From NCBI RefSeq assembly GCF_040436345.1, contig NC_133236.1, positions 15,190,466-15,254,465 on the forward strand: 64,000 bases of DNA, read 5' to 3'. The translations under genes were made by a program, and so were the position numbers. Of the stretch, positions 35,111 through 48,300 are shown one piece after another (position 1 is the stretch's first letter; every line of letters starts with the position of its first letter). Source of the stretch: Pagrus major (Eukaryota; Chordata; Actinopteri; Spariformes; Sparidae). A model generated the notes under the pieces. It was given only the letters and a program-made list of their open reading frames with translations. It made no database searches and was not told where the DNA came from.

Positions 35111-38100
35111 CCTCAAGGCCACTGTAAGTTTATCCGTGATTGAAATCTCACCAGTGATGAAGTTCATGTTAACTTTGACCATGCGTATCAACTGTTATGT
35201 ATTTCTGTTGTAGTTTGTAAAGCATCCGTCCCAACTCATGCAGTATTTAAAACCCTGGCATCCCCTCATGGCCACAGTGCAGACGTGATTCAGTGACAGA
35301 CACATTATCATACACATAACTCAAAGCTGTGAGGAGCTCAGTGTGCACGGGAAGAGGTAAAACAAAACTGGATTCAGCCCGTGAAAATTAAGCACTTCAC
35401 TTCTCTGAAATTAAATAAAGTGGTGCCTGTTAATCGCACGTAGCAAACACTGAGCAACACAAACGCTTGCTGATGCTTTATAGAAAAACAGATGAGAGAG
35501 CGTCCTAGATTCTGAACCGATTTTATATGGATATTGAAGTATTTGACTTCCTGTGGATTGAGATGCTTTTCTCCCCGTGACTTTCAGTCTGCAACAAACA
35601 CACGGTGGAAAAAACTGCTGCTTCTTTCTCTCGCAGCCTGAATTTTTGAGTTATGCTGATTAGATGGATGTAAAGTAAAAATCCTGTCGAGTGCGGCTTC
35701 AAACTTTAAAGAGCAAATCAACTACGCTGCGCTCCTGATTTCATATTTGTTGTTCTGTTTCCTCATTTCATGCTGCCGGCCAGTTTGAAGTTGATTAAAA
35801 ACCTTCCTGTCATAAAGATTTGGCAAATAGCAGTAAATGGGGGGGGGGGGGGGGGCAACGCCAAGTTTTTCAGAGGAGAGTGTGAGAATATTCTCTGCTC
35901 TGAGCTGATTTAATCAAAAACTGCAAAACAAGGTTTATCTGGGCGGGAATGACTTTTCAAACACCATCCTTAAATTTAGTTTATTTTAAAATCAAGCCTC
36001 AGAAGGCTTCACGACACCCACTTTGTTTGTTTACAATGAGAAAAAAGTCTCAATTTAGAGAAACAAAATGAAACAAACCTTTTCAGTCGGCGGTGTGACG
36101 GGAGCGGAATAACAAATGACTAACATATTGACAACAGATTGGAAGCAAACACTCAGGAGAAATGTTTGCTGCAGGGCGGCAACAACAGCCTGGTTAACAT
36201 TGTTGTCAGCAACATCAAGGTCATCTTAGAAATGACACTCAGGAGGAGCATTGGCACCACGCTGGTGGGCAACAGATCCACTGGAGCGAGGAAGGAGAGG
36301 GTCACTCGACTGTCCAGACACGAACCTGAAACCTCCCAGAGATCATAAATTGCTAGCTTTGGGCTTCACATCATTGCAGCATCACCAGTCTGAGCTGCTA
36401 TTCTCTGCAGGACTCTGAATGATTGACTCCAACAGTGCTCCTCTTGGACTACTGAACTTCGTATAGGTTGAAGTGATCAGAAAGCGTGAGGCTGTGAGGA
36501 GGACCGCTGCTCTGAGAGAAAAAGAGTTGGTGCATTTCAATAGTTTAGGAGAATTCTGCAACGCTGTTTCGCTGTTAAGACCCACAGATGTTTTGTGGCC
36601 TAAGAGACTTCACCCGACTTTCCATCAGCACGAGTAGATAATGACTGAACTTATCTCCAAAAGCGCTACGAGGTAGAGTGTAGGCCATCTCCAACTTGTG
36701 GACTGTTAAGCACTCTCACAGCAGAGATTGGTTCATCTCGTGTTCCTGGAACAAAGGTAATGCTCTGTGAAGTGTGCTCCACACTGGAAAATCAGCTTTT
36801 TCTTTTTTTTCCATTTCTGGAAAAATTACATTAAGAGTTCACTCTACTACAGCACTTTCATGAAATAAAAGAAAGTGTTAGAAATGGTCTCATTAATGCA
36901 GCAGACTCCTCAGATATCACAGCTTTTAGTCTCTCGTCATCAAGTTCCAACAAGATTAATGGTCTGCGACGGTACAATCAGCACTGTGAGCGTAACGCAG
37001 ATTTACCAGGTTCACAACACAACTGTCGGAAATACAAATCCCAGGTTTCTGTAGCCATTTGTCACATGTAATGTAATGTAATGTTATATGTGCAAAACTC
37101 GGCACGTCATAACAATGTTGTGTCTTGAAAACTTGAACTCTTTTGTCGTGCTGCAGTCACACAAACCTGAACCTGAGCCGGAGACAACAACACCCGGCTG
37201 TAACGTGCTACCAGCTGAACCTCTGTTGAAACAGGCTGACTTCATGATCAAAGAGTAGCGAGTTGACAACATTGCCGACGCAGCCGAACATCAAGCAAGC
37301 GCAATTCATAAAAGGTTCCAGTCAACATTTATGCAGCAGAAGCAGAGTTAACATCATATTTAGTCCAGAGTCGGTGATTTATCAAAAACACTGGATGATT
37401 TTACCTTGAAGCAGCTCAATAGTACCTCTGATTGGGCCATTTTCAGATAGAAAACAGCACAATATTCACTGATTTTACTCAGACCAGGCGCTGGTGTATA
37501 AAAAATAAATAAATAAAAAAAATGGAAAGATCTGCAATTTCATACCATGCAGCTATTTAAAGGAATAACCTGCAAAAATGTGGCACATTTATATCCACTG
37601 ATGAATTATTATTGTAAAGAATGTGACAAAGGAGACGTGAGGCTGTTTATCTTGAGAGGCTACTGTGTTTATTTACAAGAGATGTAAAAGAGATGTTTGA
37701 TCTCAGTGGATTGGGAAAAGTGAAATGTCATTTGGCAAATAGTTTCAGCCAATGAGAAACGCCCGAGAGCACATTATTTGTAACGTGCAGCTGTGCACAG
37801 GAAAGATCTACAAGGGCTCGTTTATCCCAAATGCAATCAATGTAGTCAACTCACTACAGTAAACTTAAATATGAGAGTGTAAGCTGAACACTACCGGGAT
37901 GAACGCACTGAAATTGAGAGATCTTTGTTTTATTGATGTGATTGTGTTTTTGTTTTTAATCCTGTGGACATGTTTGTGTTTGTGTTTTCCTGCTCCGGCT
38001 GGACAGTAAAGTTATTCTACTCTATGAATTATTTCTACAGTTTTACACCAAACTCATTGATCTTTTACTCAAACTGGATCAGGTTTCATCAGCTCTGGTC

Positions 38101-38954
38101 TGAATGCCGGGTTAGATTGACTTTGAGGTGTAAAAAACAGTGGAATTTCCCTTTAAGTCGCTCTGCAGAATTTTAAATGGTAGCGGTCGCCACTTTTCTC
38201 TGTTTGCATCATTTACTCAGCGCCGGCTCTATTAAAGCCCCAGTGGCTCGATGCAGGGAAATAAGCAGCAACGATTGCCTACATTTACTCTGAAAAGGTC
38301 AGGCCATTTTTTATTGAATTTCCTCTTTTTTCTCCAGACGCGTCTCCAGCGACTGTCACGCACGGCTGTGCTCCTTCTGCACGCCAACATTTGCTGTAAT
38401 CAACATCAAATCACTTCACCAATAAGTTTTCTGCACTTCCACCAAGTTTGTAAAAAGCCAATGATTTTTTTTTCTTTCTCCCCGCCGGCTACTGAGGAGT
38501 AAAAACCCAGAAAATTAAAGAATGAGTTGTTCTTCGCGCTTTTCTCTTTACTCCATTAGCCTCAATGCATGCGAGAATGTCAGCGAGAGGTGGAGGGACG
38601 CTTTTTATCTTTTTGTTTTGTGACATTTTCAAAATGTTTTAGAGTCATTAACTGCAGTTTGGCCTAAAAGCTTTAAAGTTGATTCTTTAAAAAACACAAA
38701 CGAGGCTGTTTTCCATTCATACAGCGTGTCCTCGAACATTTCACTGAACAGTCTGACGCTGCTGGAACATGACCTCCGGTGTACTGTGACCTTAACCAGT
38801 TCATTGAAAATGCATGAAAGAAAAACTGCATTTTATTACTTTTTATGGGTTTTGTTTTCATATATTCAGCCACTGGGTCTATTGGTTGAAATAACATTTT
38901 ACTGACCAATTAACTGCAACCTTGTAATACTTCGACATTGCTTAACAGTCCAGT
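35111..38954. other. Gene-free intergenic stretch
   Basis: No gene recognised. It holds a 17-nt poly-G tract at 35839-35855 and only short chance open frames. Confidence 0.4.
35839..35855 (+). repeat. Poly-G homopolymer (17 G)
   Basis: An uninterrupted run of 17 guanines on the plus strand. It is long for a vertebrate genome and capable of G-quadruplex formation. Its length is prone to sequencing and assembly error. Confidence 0.95.
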
Positions 38955-39345
38955 GGTGCGACAGAGTAGCTAGCAAAGTGATATCATAGCATACCGTAAA
39001 AATGCCTCTCCTTTTTCTTTTCCTGTAAAACATTAAAATGCTTTTGATGACTGATTTTGGTGTCAGGGGTGTATCCATAAATGTAATCATTAAATGTGAT
39101 TTGGGGTAACTGTTAGCCGTTAGCTTGTGAGTTGTAGTGGCTAGTAGAGTGAGCGTAGCTTGTGTTTGTCCTGTAAAAGGCCACTTTATCCTCTTCTTGT
39201 AAAACATTATTACTACTATAATTGGGAAACTAGCTAACGCCATCTGTCATAGGCTATAAAACTGTATTTTGCTGTTAGCTAGGGGGTTGGAGTGGCTAAC
39301 GACATAGCAGAGTGATAGCCGATGAGAGCAGGAGGTGCCTTTTCG
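38955..39345. repeat. Degenerate ~175-bp repeat, about 2.5 units
   Basis: Related segments start near 38963 (GAGTAGCTAGCAAAGTGATA), 39133 (GTAGTGGCTAGTAGAGTGAG) and 39289 (GGAGTGGCTAACGACATAGC). The first two continue to TTTCCTGTAAAACATTAAAA and CTTCTTGTAAAACATTATTA respectively. GTTAGC words are frequent. Divergence is high. Confidence 0.5.
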
Positions 39346-40638
39346 GATTTCAGTTTGTAAAAACTTAACTAAATGTATCCAGTTGATTGGATTGATTGGT
39401 ACTTTACCACACCCACATATTTAGTTTCACTCGTAAAGACATCACTTAAGTGCTAAAGATGCTCTATAAGTGCCATTTCACTGTGACTCGAAGTAATTTC
39501 AATTGCTTGGGAGTCTTTAGCAAAGCAACATCAGACATAAGTGCAGTTTCTGTCCTGTTCAGACTCTGAAGAAAACCTCTATTTGAGCAGAGAGATGTGA
39601 GAGTGCATTATCATGACGGCTGCAGCCTCGCCGTGCTCCTGATACAAATGATGCCGGCAGAATGGCTGTCTGTCGTCACAAACAATCACCTCCTGATTGC
39701 TACTTGTGGGAGACAGAGGATGAGCTCTGCAGCTTTGTTGCCGTTTCCCCCAAATTGGAGTCATTTGTTGCCACATGGCATCGCGCCTGAGAAGGGTTTA
39801 TGAGGAGGAGAATCTGCAATAATAGATTTGTGGCGTCAAGCCTCCCCGACTCCAGCAGCTGACAAATGTATGCAATTAAATTTCTAATTTCAGCGGAGTA
39901 ATCAGGTCAGACCTGTCTGACTTCATTACGAAGAGCAAATCTTGTTATTAAAATCAATCAGATGATGATCGGATTCACAATCGTGACTTTCACAGGTTCA
40001 CTGGAGCTTTCTTCTGAGATAAGTGCAGCGGGAATTATCACTGATGGTTCGCTCTTTTAACCTTTACAGAACTTTGAGATGAAATGAGTTAAACACTTGT
40101 GTCACGTAGAATTAATCAGAGAAAAAGGAATAATGAACTACAACACACATTTATTTAAGCTACGTTGAACATTAGAAGCAATTTAGAATAATTTAAAATA
40201 TTTGTTGGTGTATCCTCCACTGCCCTCGGGCTGCTCTGCCTTGACTCCAGACAGATAGCTTTACTTGTTGCTAAAGTAACTGCTAGCAAACATACTGGTA
40301 ACCAGCAGGTTCTCAATGAACGGCTCCAGACCGGTGCCGACAGTTTTACTACCGAGATGGTTAGCTCATTAAGTGGTTATATTCGCTGACTCAGCCCTGT
40401 GATGCCAGAAAACAACCTCGGTACTGTATTTCCTGTCATCAGACTGGCCTCCATCTTCTCGGAGTGGAAGTTGCCAGTCAGCATCGCTACTTAATGGTCA
40501 AGGGGCGTGACCTACATTCAGTGCTGCCGCCTGTTTTTACAGCAAACTTGTCAACGCTGAAGCAAAGAGCAGTTTATTAGTCGTTTAATGAGGACTTTAA
40601 AAGTTATGTAGTGTTGCTTTAAGTTATGTTTTCACTTT
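39346..40638. other. Gene-free intergenic stretch
   Basis: No gene recognised. The sub-stretch 39840-40010 is of balanced composition with many homeodomain-like AATTA/TAAT words and could be regulatory; this is speculation. Confidence 0.35.
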
Positions 40639-40896
40639 AAAGGTGCACTATGTAGTTTTGGCTTTTTTTTTATGTCCAAACAAACTAATAAACAAACTCT
40701 CTTTGTTTTCATGACTAAATAAACTGAATAAACAAATTGTTTATGTGTGGCGGACCCTGCCACCTTTCTAGCTTCAAACAGTGATCTGGGGACCTTATTT
40801 TCCTTTGTTTACTCACTTATGGAAAAATTAATATGTCAGAGTTTGTATTATTACCTCATTAATATTACATTCCCAAAAACGACATAGTGCCCCTTT
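40639..40896. mobile_element. Non-autonomous TIR element (MITE), copy 2
   Basis: A 258-bp element with AAAGGTGCACTATGTAGTTT at the left end and the imperfect inverse CGACATAGTGCCCCTTT at the right. Its interior TGTGTGGCGGACCCTGCCAC, then CTTTCTAGCTTCAAACAGTG, is the reverse complement of the interior of copy 1 at 6782-7026. No target-site duplication is clear and there is no open frame. Confidence 0.75.
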
Positions 40897-43800
40897 GAGT
40901 TAAGGACAAGAGATTGGTTGATTACACTTAACTTCTCAATTACACAACATTTTAAGGATTTCGGCTTTGAAACTAAGAACCAAATTTTAATTACGTTTTG
41001 TTTTCACATATGGTTTTTATATAGTACATCTCGGGATTTTTTAGTGGCTTTCTTTCATGGCGTCTTGTCTGCTGAAGGCTGCTGTTGCTGTGGAGAACAA
41101 CATTTTGCTCACATCTAAACCAGGTGTGTATTATGAAACTGACAAATAATGAACCTGACTGGATAGAAATAAGGATATTTCAAACCGTGGAGCAAATTTC
41201 ATTTAAGCTCGGAAGCAGCTTTCATGTATGTGAAAGAAGATGAGGAAACGTGTCCGGCCTCATGTAACAGATGTTTGTAAACAGATTCATTTTGTTTGTA
41301 TTTCTTGGACTTGTTTTTGAGATGATGATGATAAAAAAGGAGACGTTCTGGTTTAAGCAGGCACAAACAAAACAATATGTCAGCAGCACACAGGCTGGTT
41401 TGAGTGCTACTGAAATCTGTGCACCTCCGATCGCAGAGACAGAGAGAACAGCGTGAATGCATTATTCACAACACAGGTAATATTGAGATGATAATGACCT
41501 GCAAGTCGTCTGTGCCGATTTAATATCTCCATGGAGCGTTGCGGCTTCAGCCTCTGAACACCTGAGCCGAGAGAGAGCTTCGTAATGATCGCTGCACCAC
41601 CTGTGCTCATGCAAAGATGCAGCCTGTTTACATTCTCCACATCCATACAGTCACAGGGTTCCTCCCTTCCTGCGCTCGGAGGGCACAAACACAGCCAGAA
41701 AAAAACACATTATTGATGTTCCTGGATGTGCCTTTTCATATGTTTGTGCAGCTTCCACCGTAGCAATGTTTTCACCAGGAGGATGATGCAGAAAGAGAGG
41801 ACATTTTGCCAAAGGGGGTTCGGAATAAAACACATTTTGGATGATATGAAATCAGGCAGCGTAGATTGAGAGTATGGCTGATGAATTTGAGTGAATGGAG
41901 TCCAAGAAGAGGGACAAACAGGTATAAATGTGTCCGCCGCACCTGCTGCCGGAGAGAGTGGCGATGTCTCAGCAGCAGCAACCTCGTGACAGACAGGTGA
42001 GCGAGGCTTTGATGAGAATCAGCCAGCTTTCATGTGCAGCCAGAGGGGAAGAGAGCCCTGGGAGTACAACTCATCCATCTCTCTGCTATAAGGAGAACAG
42101 TCGCCTCAGGCACCAACAGGCACAAACACACACACAGGCTTGATTTGTTACACCCTCGCGCGTTATACTCCACTGACTTACATTTATTCTATAACTTTTG
42201 ATCTAAATTCTTCACACTGCATGACTAACCACTAACCACTGCTGTCACCCTAATCTTAAAATAAACACACATTCTGACTCTCAGATTTCAAACAACACAA
42301 TTGTTCTGAAACGCACTTTTAGTCAGACAGAAATAAATATTCTCCCAAATGTTGACTCATTTCTGGAGCAACATCCACGCTTGGTTGAGAGAGAAAACCA
42401 GAAACGTAAATAAATAATTAAATAAATAAAACTGAAACCAAACCAAGGCTCTTACTAATGTGCAAGCTGCAGAGTAAATCATTCCTACAAACGCTACAGT
42501 GGGTGATAAACAGCGTTGATGGGCAACACTCCTAGCAACAGGCAACAACGTGGGCAACAGGATAAGAAAAAAAAAAAATGCAAATGTTCCCTGGCAACAA
42601 GGTTTTTCGTACGGGATTAAGATAAAAGAGCAACGATGATGGTGTTTGAAAACCTGAGGGGGAATTATCTTCATTTTCCTGCCCTCCACAGGGAGGTCAG
42701 AGGTCAACTGCTTAGACAAGGTGTGTTGAACAGCTGGTGGAAATTGTTGCAGGAGATAATGTGCCAGACATCTTGAGTGAATGGCGGAGGACACGTTTGT
42801 CTCCTCAGACTTGTGGCTGGCTGACGGATCTCAGTGGCCTTTACAGATGGAGTTCTGTTAAACTGTGATGACCTTCATGATATGAGCAGTGAGATGGACG
42901 ATAAGTTGGGTAGACACTGTGCTTTTCTGTGTGTTAAAAGGGGATGTCTGTATTTTTTTTTACCCTGGCTGCTGGCTGCAGTGTAATCCTTTGGGGCAAC
43001 TCAGACTGCCAAAGTAAAAGTGCTTGTTTTTGCCGCTGACAGGCCAAGGCTGTTATTCTGAGAATCTGACAACATTACGGAAACAATCCTTTATGTAACC
43101 AGACACACAAAGTCTTGTTCGAGGAGAGAAATCAGAGTTTTGTAGGCGGGCTTAGGAATGGTTACATCATCTTACATATCTGGGTCATTTAACGCCAACT
43201 CACGCAGAATTCAGAACTTTTTCATGGATTCCTCGTCTCAAAGTCAATGAGTTTTTTGAATGGGTTTTCGGTTACATGCCTGAAATAAAGGCTGTGGTTA
43301 CCGCAGACCTAAAATACTTTCACGTTTTGTTCTACAACATAAAATAAATCACAAAATGTCCCACAATTTAATTACACAATTACTTATAAATGTGTCTTAA
43401 AAACGGCGGTTGCTAACAAGTGGCTAAATGAGACTACAGAGGTTGTCACGGACATTCAACGTCACAACGAACATGGAGACTCATCCACTCAGTAGTCGGT
43501 CTTTACAGGCCGACTTCAGTTTTAAACTATTCTAACTCTGACTTTACAACTTAGTGGCGGTGACGCTGAAGTCATGCTACCACGATGTTTGTTTGCAGCC
43601 TTACGTTAGCTTTTTACTTCTGGCGATTCAATTTACGCTTCGAAAATCACAAAAGTGGTTTCATCTGTGAAGATTATCTTGCGGAACCAAACGTATAAAC
43701 TTGTGTTTGCCCCAAAATCCAACTCTTCAACTTCAACTTTTGTTGAGGGAACAATGACGATACTAACTTCCGGGTTAGCCTACAGAAATCAGAAGTCATC

Positions 43801-43923
43801 CCTACACCGCTCTATGCTCACAAGCTTTTATATGAATCTTTTTCTGCTGCTGTCTTGTAAAAGAGATTTTGAGTCTCAAGGAGAATATTTCAGGTAAAAT
43901 AAAGTTTAAATAACCCCACTGGT
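40897..43923. other. Gene-free intergenic stretch
   Basis: No gene recognised. The longest open frame (145 codons, minus, 42357-42794) is partly low complexity and unrecognised. Regions such as 41460-41700 and 42840-43100 show nothing assignable. Confidence 0.4.
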
Positions 43924-44089
43924 GGCGGCTGTGGCTCAGGAGGTAGAGCGGGTCAGCCACTGATTGGAAGGTCTGTGGTTTGATCCCTGGATCCTCACCT
44001 TTACGTCAAAGTATCCTCAGGCAAGACACTGAAACCCCAATTGCTCCTGATGGCTGTTCGATCAGTGTGTGTGTGTGTGTGTGTGTGTG
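43924..44089 (+). mobile_element. tRNA-derived SINE-like element
   Basis: The 5' head resembles a tRNA gene. A-box TGGCTCAGGAGG is at 43932-43943 and B-box GGTTTGATCCC at 43977-43987, correctly spaced for an RNA polymerase III promoter. The body TCCTCAGGCAAGACACTGAA, then CCCCAATTGCTCCTGATGGC, leads into a (GT)n tract, as in a familiar fish SINE-type repeat. The ends of the tRNA-like head do not pair as an acceptor stem, so it is not a working tRNA. It lies just downstream of rngtt. Confidence 0.75.
44065..44089. repeat. (GT)n microsatellite at the SINE 3' end
   Basis: About 12 GT units, continuing from the SINE body. Confidence 0.9.
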
Positions 44090-44179
44090 AATGTCTGAGT
44101 GCAGAAATATTGCTGAGCTGCTGTGTCAAGGCCCCAACCTTGACAAGGCAGCCTCTGCAATCAAATGGTATCATGATAA

Positions 44180-44280
44180 ATGGACTTGTACAGCACTTTT
44201 CTCATTTTATCGATCACTCAAAGAGCTTTACAAGACAAGTCAGCATTCACACATTCATACACGGCTGCTACTACTCTAAA
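44180..44280. repeat. Second fish repeat fragment adjoining the SINE
   Basis: AAATGGACTTGTACAGCACT, then TTTCTCATTT, CACTCAAAGAGCTTTACAAG and CATTCACACATTCATACACG resemble the reverse of the AAAGCGCTTTGAGTG tail of the same class of fish repeat. The SINE head and this tail therefore form a head-to-head pair. The assignment is from memory. Confidence 0.5.
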
Positions 44281-44939
44281 TCAAGATTTTCAAAACACCA
44301 ATTTGAGAAAACATCTTTTGAAGGACCTCTAGAGTTCAGAGACTCAAACAGCGCTCAAGTTGTTCACCTCACCGACAAACTTAATGTTGGTTTAAGTCGC
44401 TCGGTCTCCATCTGTAGCTCGATTTCACCGTTTGTACTCTTTTGTAGTTGGTTTGTTGAGGCTGTGTAATCATGTTGTCATCTCCTCGCCCACCCATGTG
44501 GCCTTTAAAACAAAAGTCCACACAGATGGGCTTTACTTTGGACAAAGTCTTATGAAACAGAGAGCTGAGATCTAATCTTTATCTGCTTGAAAACTCTGGA
44601 TATGAAAACATTTGGAAAGCCACGACAGAACATTATTCTCTTAACCGAAACTAAAACCCAAAACCTGTGCAGCTTTGTGTTAATCTAAATTAGATCTCTG
44701 ATGCTACAAACTATCCTCCAAGTGTTGTTTTCCTGATTCAAAATGCATTCAGACAGCAGACGGAGCTTTGACGATGTTTACTCTTCCTTCAGTACAAATA
44801 AGGAACTAGTCGACAAAACATAAACAAGTTCTTCGTCGTCAGGTGTTAATCGTAGCCATAACAAAGTCCCTTGTTGATAAATACCAATTAGCTCAGACTT
44901 TTAAAAAAGATAAATAGGAAAACAAAAAAAATAAACTAA
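44281..44939. other. Spacer downstream of rngtt
   Basis: No gene recognised between the repeat cluster and the predicted rngtt transcript end. Confidence 0.4.
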
Positions 44940-45173
44940 AGCATCGTGATTTTCATTTTAATAAGAACACCAGCAATTAAAGCTACAAAGAAGTCTACAA
45001 GGTAAATTAATGACGTTGAGGCAGTCAATTAAAGGTTTCTGTAGGCTGAGAAAGCAAATGTGCTGATGGTAAGAAAGCCTTGAAATGTCTTGTTTTCTGT
45101 TGGAGGTTGATGGAGCTGGTGATGGAGATGTACACCGTGACTGGAGAGCAGTCCATGAAGCCCAGCTGTGGGG
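44940..45173 (-). other. rngtt: Probable rngtt 3' UTR
   Basis: Follows the rngtt stop on the minus strand. TTTAAT at 44957-44962 gives an ATTAAA poly(A) signal on the transcript strand, followed downstream by a T-rich stretch. A 3' UTR of about 230 nt is predicted; longer forms cannot be excluded. Confidence 0.4.
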
Positions 45174-45340
45174 CTACGGGATGGCCCGGTTGGGTCTCTT
45201 TGGAGGGGGAGGGGGCATGAGCTCAGAGTCTGGGTCCGGCGGGTGTTTCCGGTTCTGGGCTTGGACTGCCTGAGCACAGCGGTCCACGTACTCCAAGAGG
45301 ATTTCCTTCGTGACGGGCTCTCGAATGCTTTTACACACAG
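45174..45340 (-). CDS. rngtt: rngtt last coding exon
   Basis: Acceptor CTCTCCCCAG precedes CTGTGTGTAAAAGC. The exon reads [20 protein letters not shown], a basic linker and the MPPPPPKRP tail, ending in TAG at 45174-45176. The proline run and KRP motif match the human C-terminus ([12 protein letters not shown]) up to the divergent last residues. Entry phase is 2 nt, completing the GCT alanine codon begun in the preceding exon. Confidence 0.95.
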
Positions 45341-48300
45341 CTGGGGAGAGAAGGAAGGAAGGAAGTTACTACAGAGATGGTGACAGAGTCAAGTGGAACA
45401 TAGTGTGTTTATTTTAGCACAGGCAAGAAAAAAATACATCTAACAGATAAATAAAGAGCCGTAGTTTCAAATATTACCTCGACCACATTTAGTGAATTTA
45501 CATGTTCTCTAGTATCCTGGTTTTGAGTCTTATCCTGGATCCTGTTTGGGAAATTACATTTTTATTGAACATGAGAAACCTGGTTCTTCATATCCATATC
45601 GTCTGCCTGCAGGTGTGGTAGGGTGCAAATATGCCACAGTTTCTTTTTGACTATTCCAGGCGGCATAAACAGGTTTCTTAAATCCAGTAAAAGGTCTCCT
45701 GAAACCAAGATAAGCCGTTTACGTGCCAGTTAGCTACAGCTGCTGAACCTGCCAGCGACAGTCATCATGTCATTGAAGGTGGATGTGACATTTTGAGTTA
45801 CTTTTTATAAAACTTTTCCTTTTCTTTGTTTGTTTAAATCCATATCCATGTATCTACTGTATCTGTACATGGTGGGTGTGTAGATATATGCTTGTATCTA
45901 TTGTATGCTGACATGTATTTAGTTTCTGTTGATGACTTTACGTGATAATATAAATGATACTAGCATTTTTGGAGCAGATACCGATACCAAAAGTAGTGAG
46001 TAAAAATTCAGAAACTGATATACTGACCAATATATACACGTCTTTTGCAATGATGCCTCAAATGTGGTCATCCAACACGTCGCTAACGCGACTGTTGGCT
46101 GTGTAGTAACTTTTTCACAGTCTTATATTTCATTAGTTTTTATGACAAACTGCGACTTTATTGACTTGGAAAATTATCTTTTAAATTGACAAACATCAGA
46201 TGTGTGATTCATGACAATTCAGACAGGATCTCTACATTCACTACCATACAAAGGTTTTCTGAAATAAGGTCCCAGAGGAAACCAGAAGGGTCGGGACTTC
46301 GGACATTTTGGATATTTGACATTGTAGAATGCGATGCTTCCCAGGAATAGCAACCGTCACTAAGGGGACGAGGCTCAGCCAATCAGCATGCTCATGACCA
46401 TAACCATGATTCCAAGAGCACGTGGACAAGTTTCTAAACAGCTCATTGAGTTGTTATTAGCTGGAGGAGAAATGCTGTGCTATCTGTCTAGATTTTAGAT
46501 AAAAGGTGCTTTTGCCATCTGGGCACCAAGGCTGCACAAACAGCCTGCCTGAGGATCTAAAGCTCAATAACTCAGGACTATCTTTTCTATCTTCTTCTAT
46601 CAGTTCAATTCATCTTTAAATGCATCTCCTCTCGCTTGTGCTTCTTGTTTTATTGCCTCTATTTGGACTTTTATGCGCCTCCTCGTACAGCACTGTAAAG
46701 TCAGCGTTTAGGTAAGTGCTACACAAACGAGCTTTATTACTGTGCTAAACTAATATTTTTGCATTCATTCTCAGTCTCTTGTTTTTCTCCATTTATTTCC
46801 TCAAGAAGCTGTTACAGCTCTGCAATATTTTTATGTAAGAACATTTGAGATAAATGTTTTTTCAAGAGTTTAGATCCATGTAATGTTATATTGAACTGGG
46901 GAACTAAAATTACACTCAGAGAAATACTGAAATACAGTTCAACTCCTGCATAATCTGAAGACTACTACATTTAAAAGATCTTAAGTTTTTGAAAGTAAAA
47001 ACTGGTATCAGGGTATTAGTATCAAACAGATTATAAGATCTATCTAAAGCAACTCAGATGATGCTCCCATTTAAACATAATTCACATTTTTGCAGCCAGA
47101 CAATAATGATGACTCTACTGCAGCTCTGCTTAAGTACCTTAAGGGCTTAACCACCTCTTTATGATATTTCTAAAGCAGGAATAATTGTCTTCTTGCTGCT
47201 TGCGGCAGTGGAACAAACTGTAAGCATATTATCATAATCCCACCATGGAAACAAAGTTTTAATGGGGGACAGGTCAGTAAACAGCTTATTCATACATCCA
47301 GCAGACAGCATTAGCATTCATTTGGAGTTTCAAGCCACCTGATAAGAAGTCCAATATTCATTCTAGTTTTAGCTCCAGTTTTGGTCTCCACCAACTCTTG
47401 AGGGACATATCCATCTCTTTAGCTGCTGAATGCTCCACTAGTTCACCAGCTAGTCGCTTACTACGTCTGTCTGCTGTTTGGCGCTGGGCAGGAAGCTATG
47501 GCCTGAAAGCAACACACTGAAGTTGTTGGTGGTAAAACCAAAACAATGAGCTGAAAGATGCTAAAATGTGTGATAGAATGTCAACAATCAAGTCTCTTTT
47601 ATTTTTTTTATTATCTCTGCCAAGGAGGTTATGTTTTCACCTGCGTCTGTTGGTTTGTCAGCAGGTTTACACAAAAACTTCTGACCAGATTTCCACAAAA
47701 CTTGGATGGAAGATGGGTCTCGGCCCAGAATAGACCCCAGTAACTTTTGGTGCGATTCCCGATAAATGGACAGAACCAGGAATTTTTTCTCACTTTCTTT
47801 AACATTTAGTGATAGGGCGTCAGTATTTTAATTAATTTCTTAGGCAGTAATGCATGGATCTTGATGAAAAAAACTAGGTGTGATCCAAATAAAATCCAGA
47901 TCTAGCTGATTTAATTTTTTATTTTGATATTGATTAGGCTTGAATGAATTAAAGGGGACTGTTGGCTCAACAGAGTGACATACTTACTACTTACTTAATA
48001 CTTACTTATACTAGTTCATCATCCAACTTGGCGTTTACTTTAACTGTTCTTAACTAAATGTAGCCTAATCTGATTTTAGATTGAAAATAAATCAAGTCAG
48101 AGGTTACAACAGTTTTCTATTGGAAAAACATATTTAATATATTACTAATGATTAACTGATAATCAATTGTTAAGGCAGCCAGCTATCAATTAAAGAAATT
48201 GCCTAAAATTTGTATCTGGAGACACATTTCTTGAATCTAGCAGATAATGTCAGTTTTCTTTACTCAAGGTAAAGAGATAAACAAAAGATCTCGTTCCAAA

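Noticed and set aside
42357-42794. 145-codon minus-strand open frame
   Set aside because: Part is low-complexity (A-run and AATA repeats) and gives hydrophobic filler; no family recognised.
43924-43996. tRNA gene
   Set aside because: A and B boxes are good, but the ends do not pair as an acceptor stem and the sequence continues into a SINE body.
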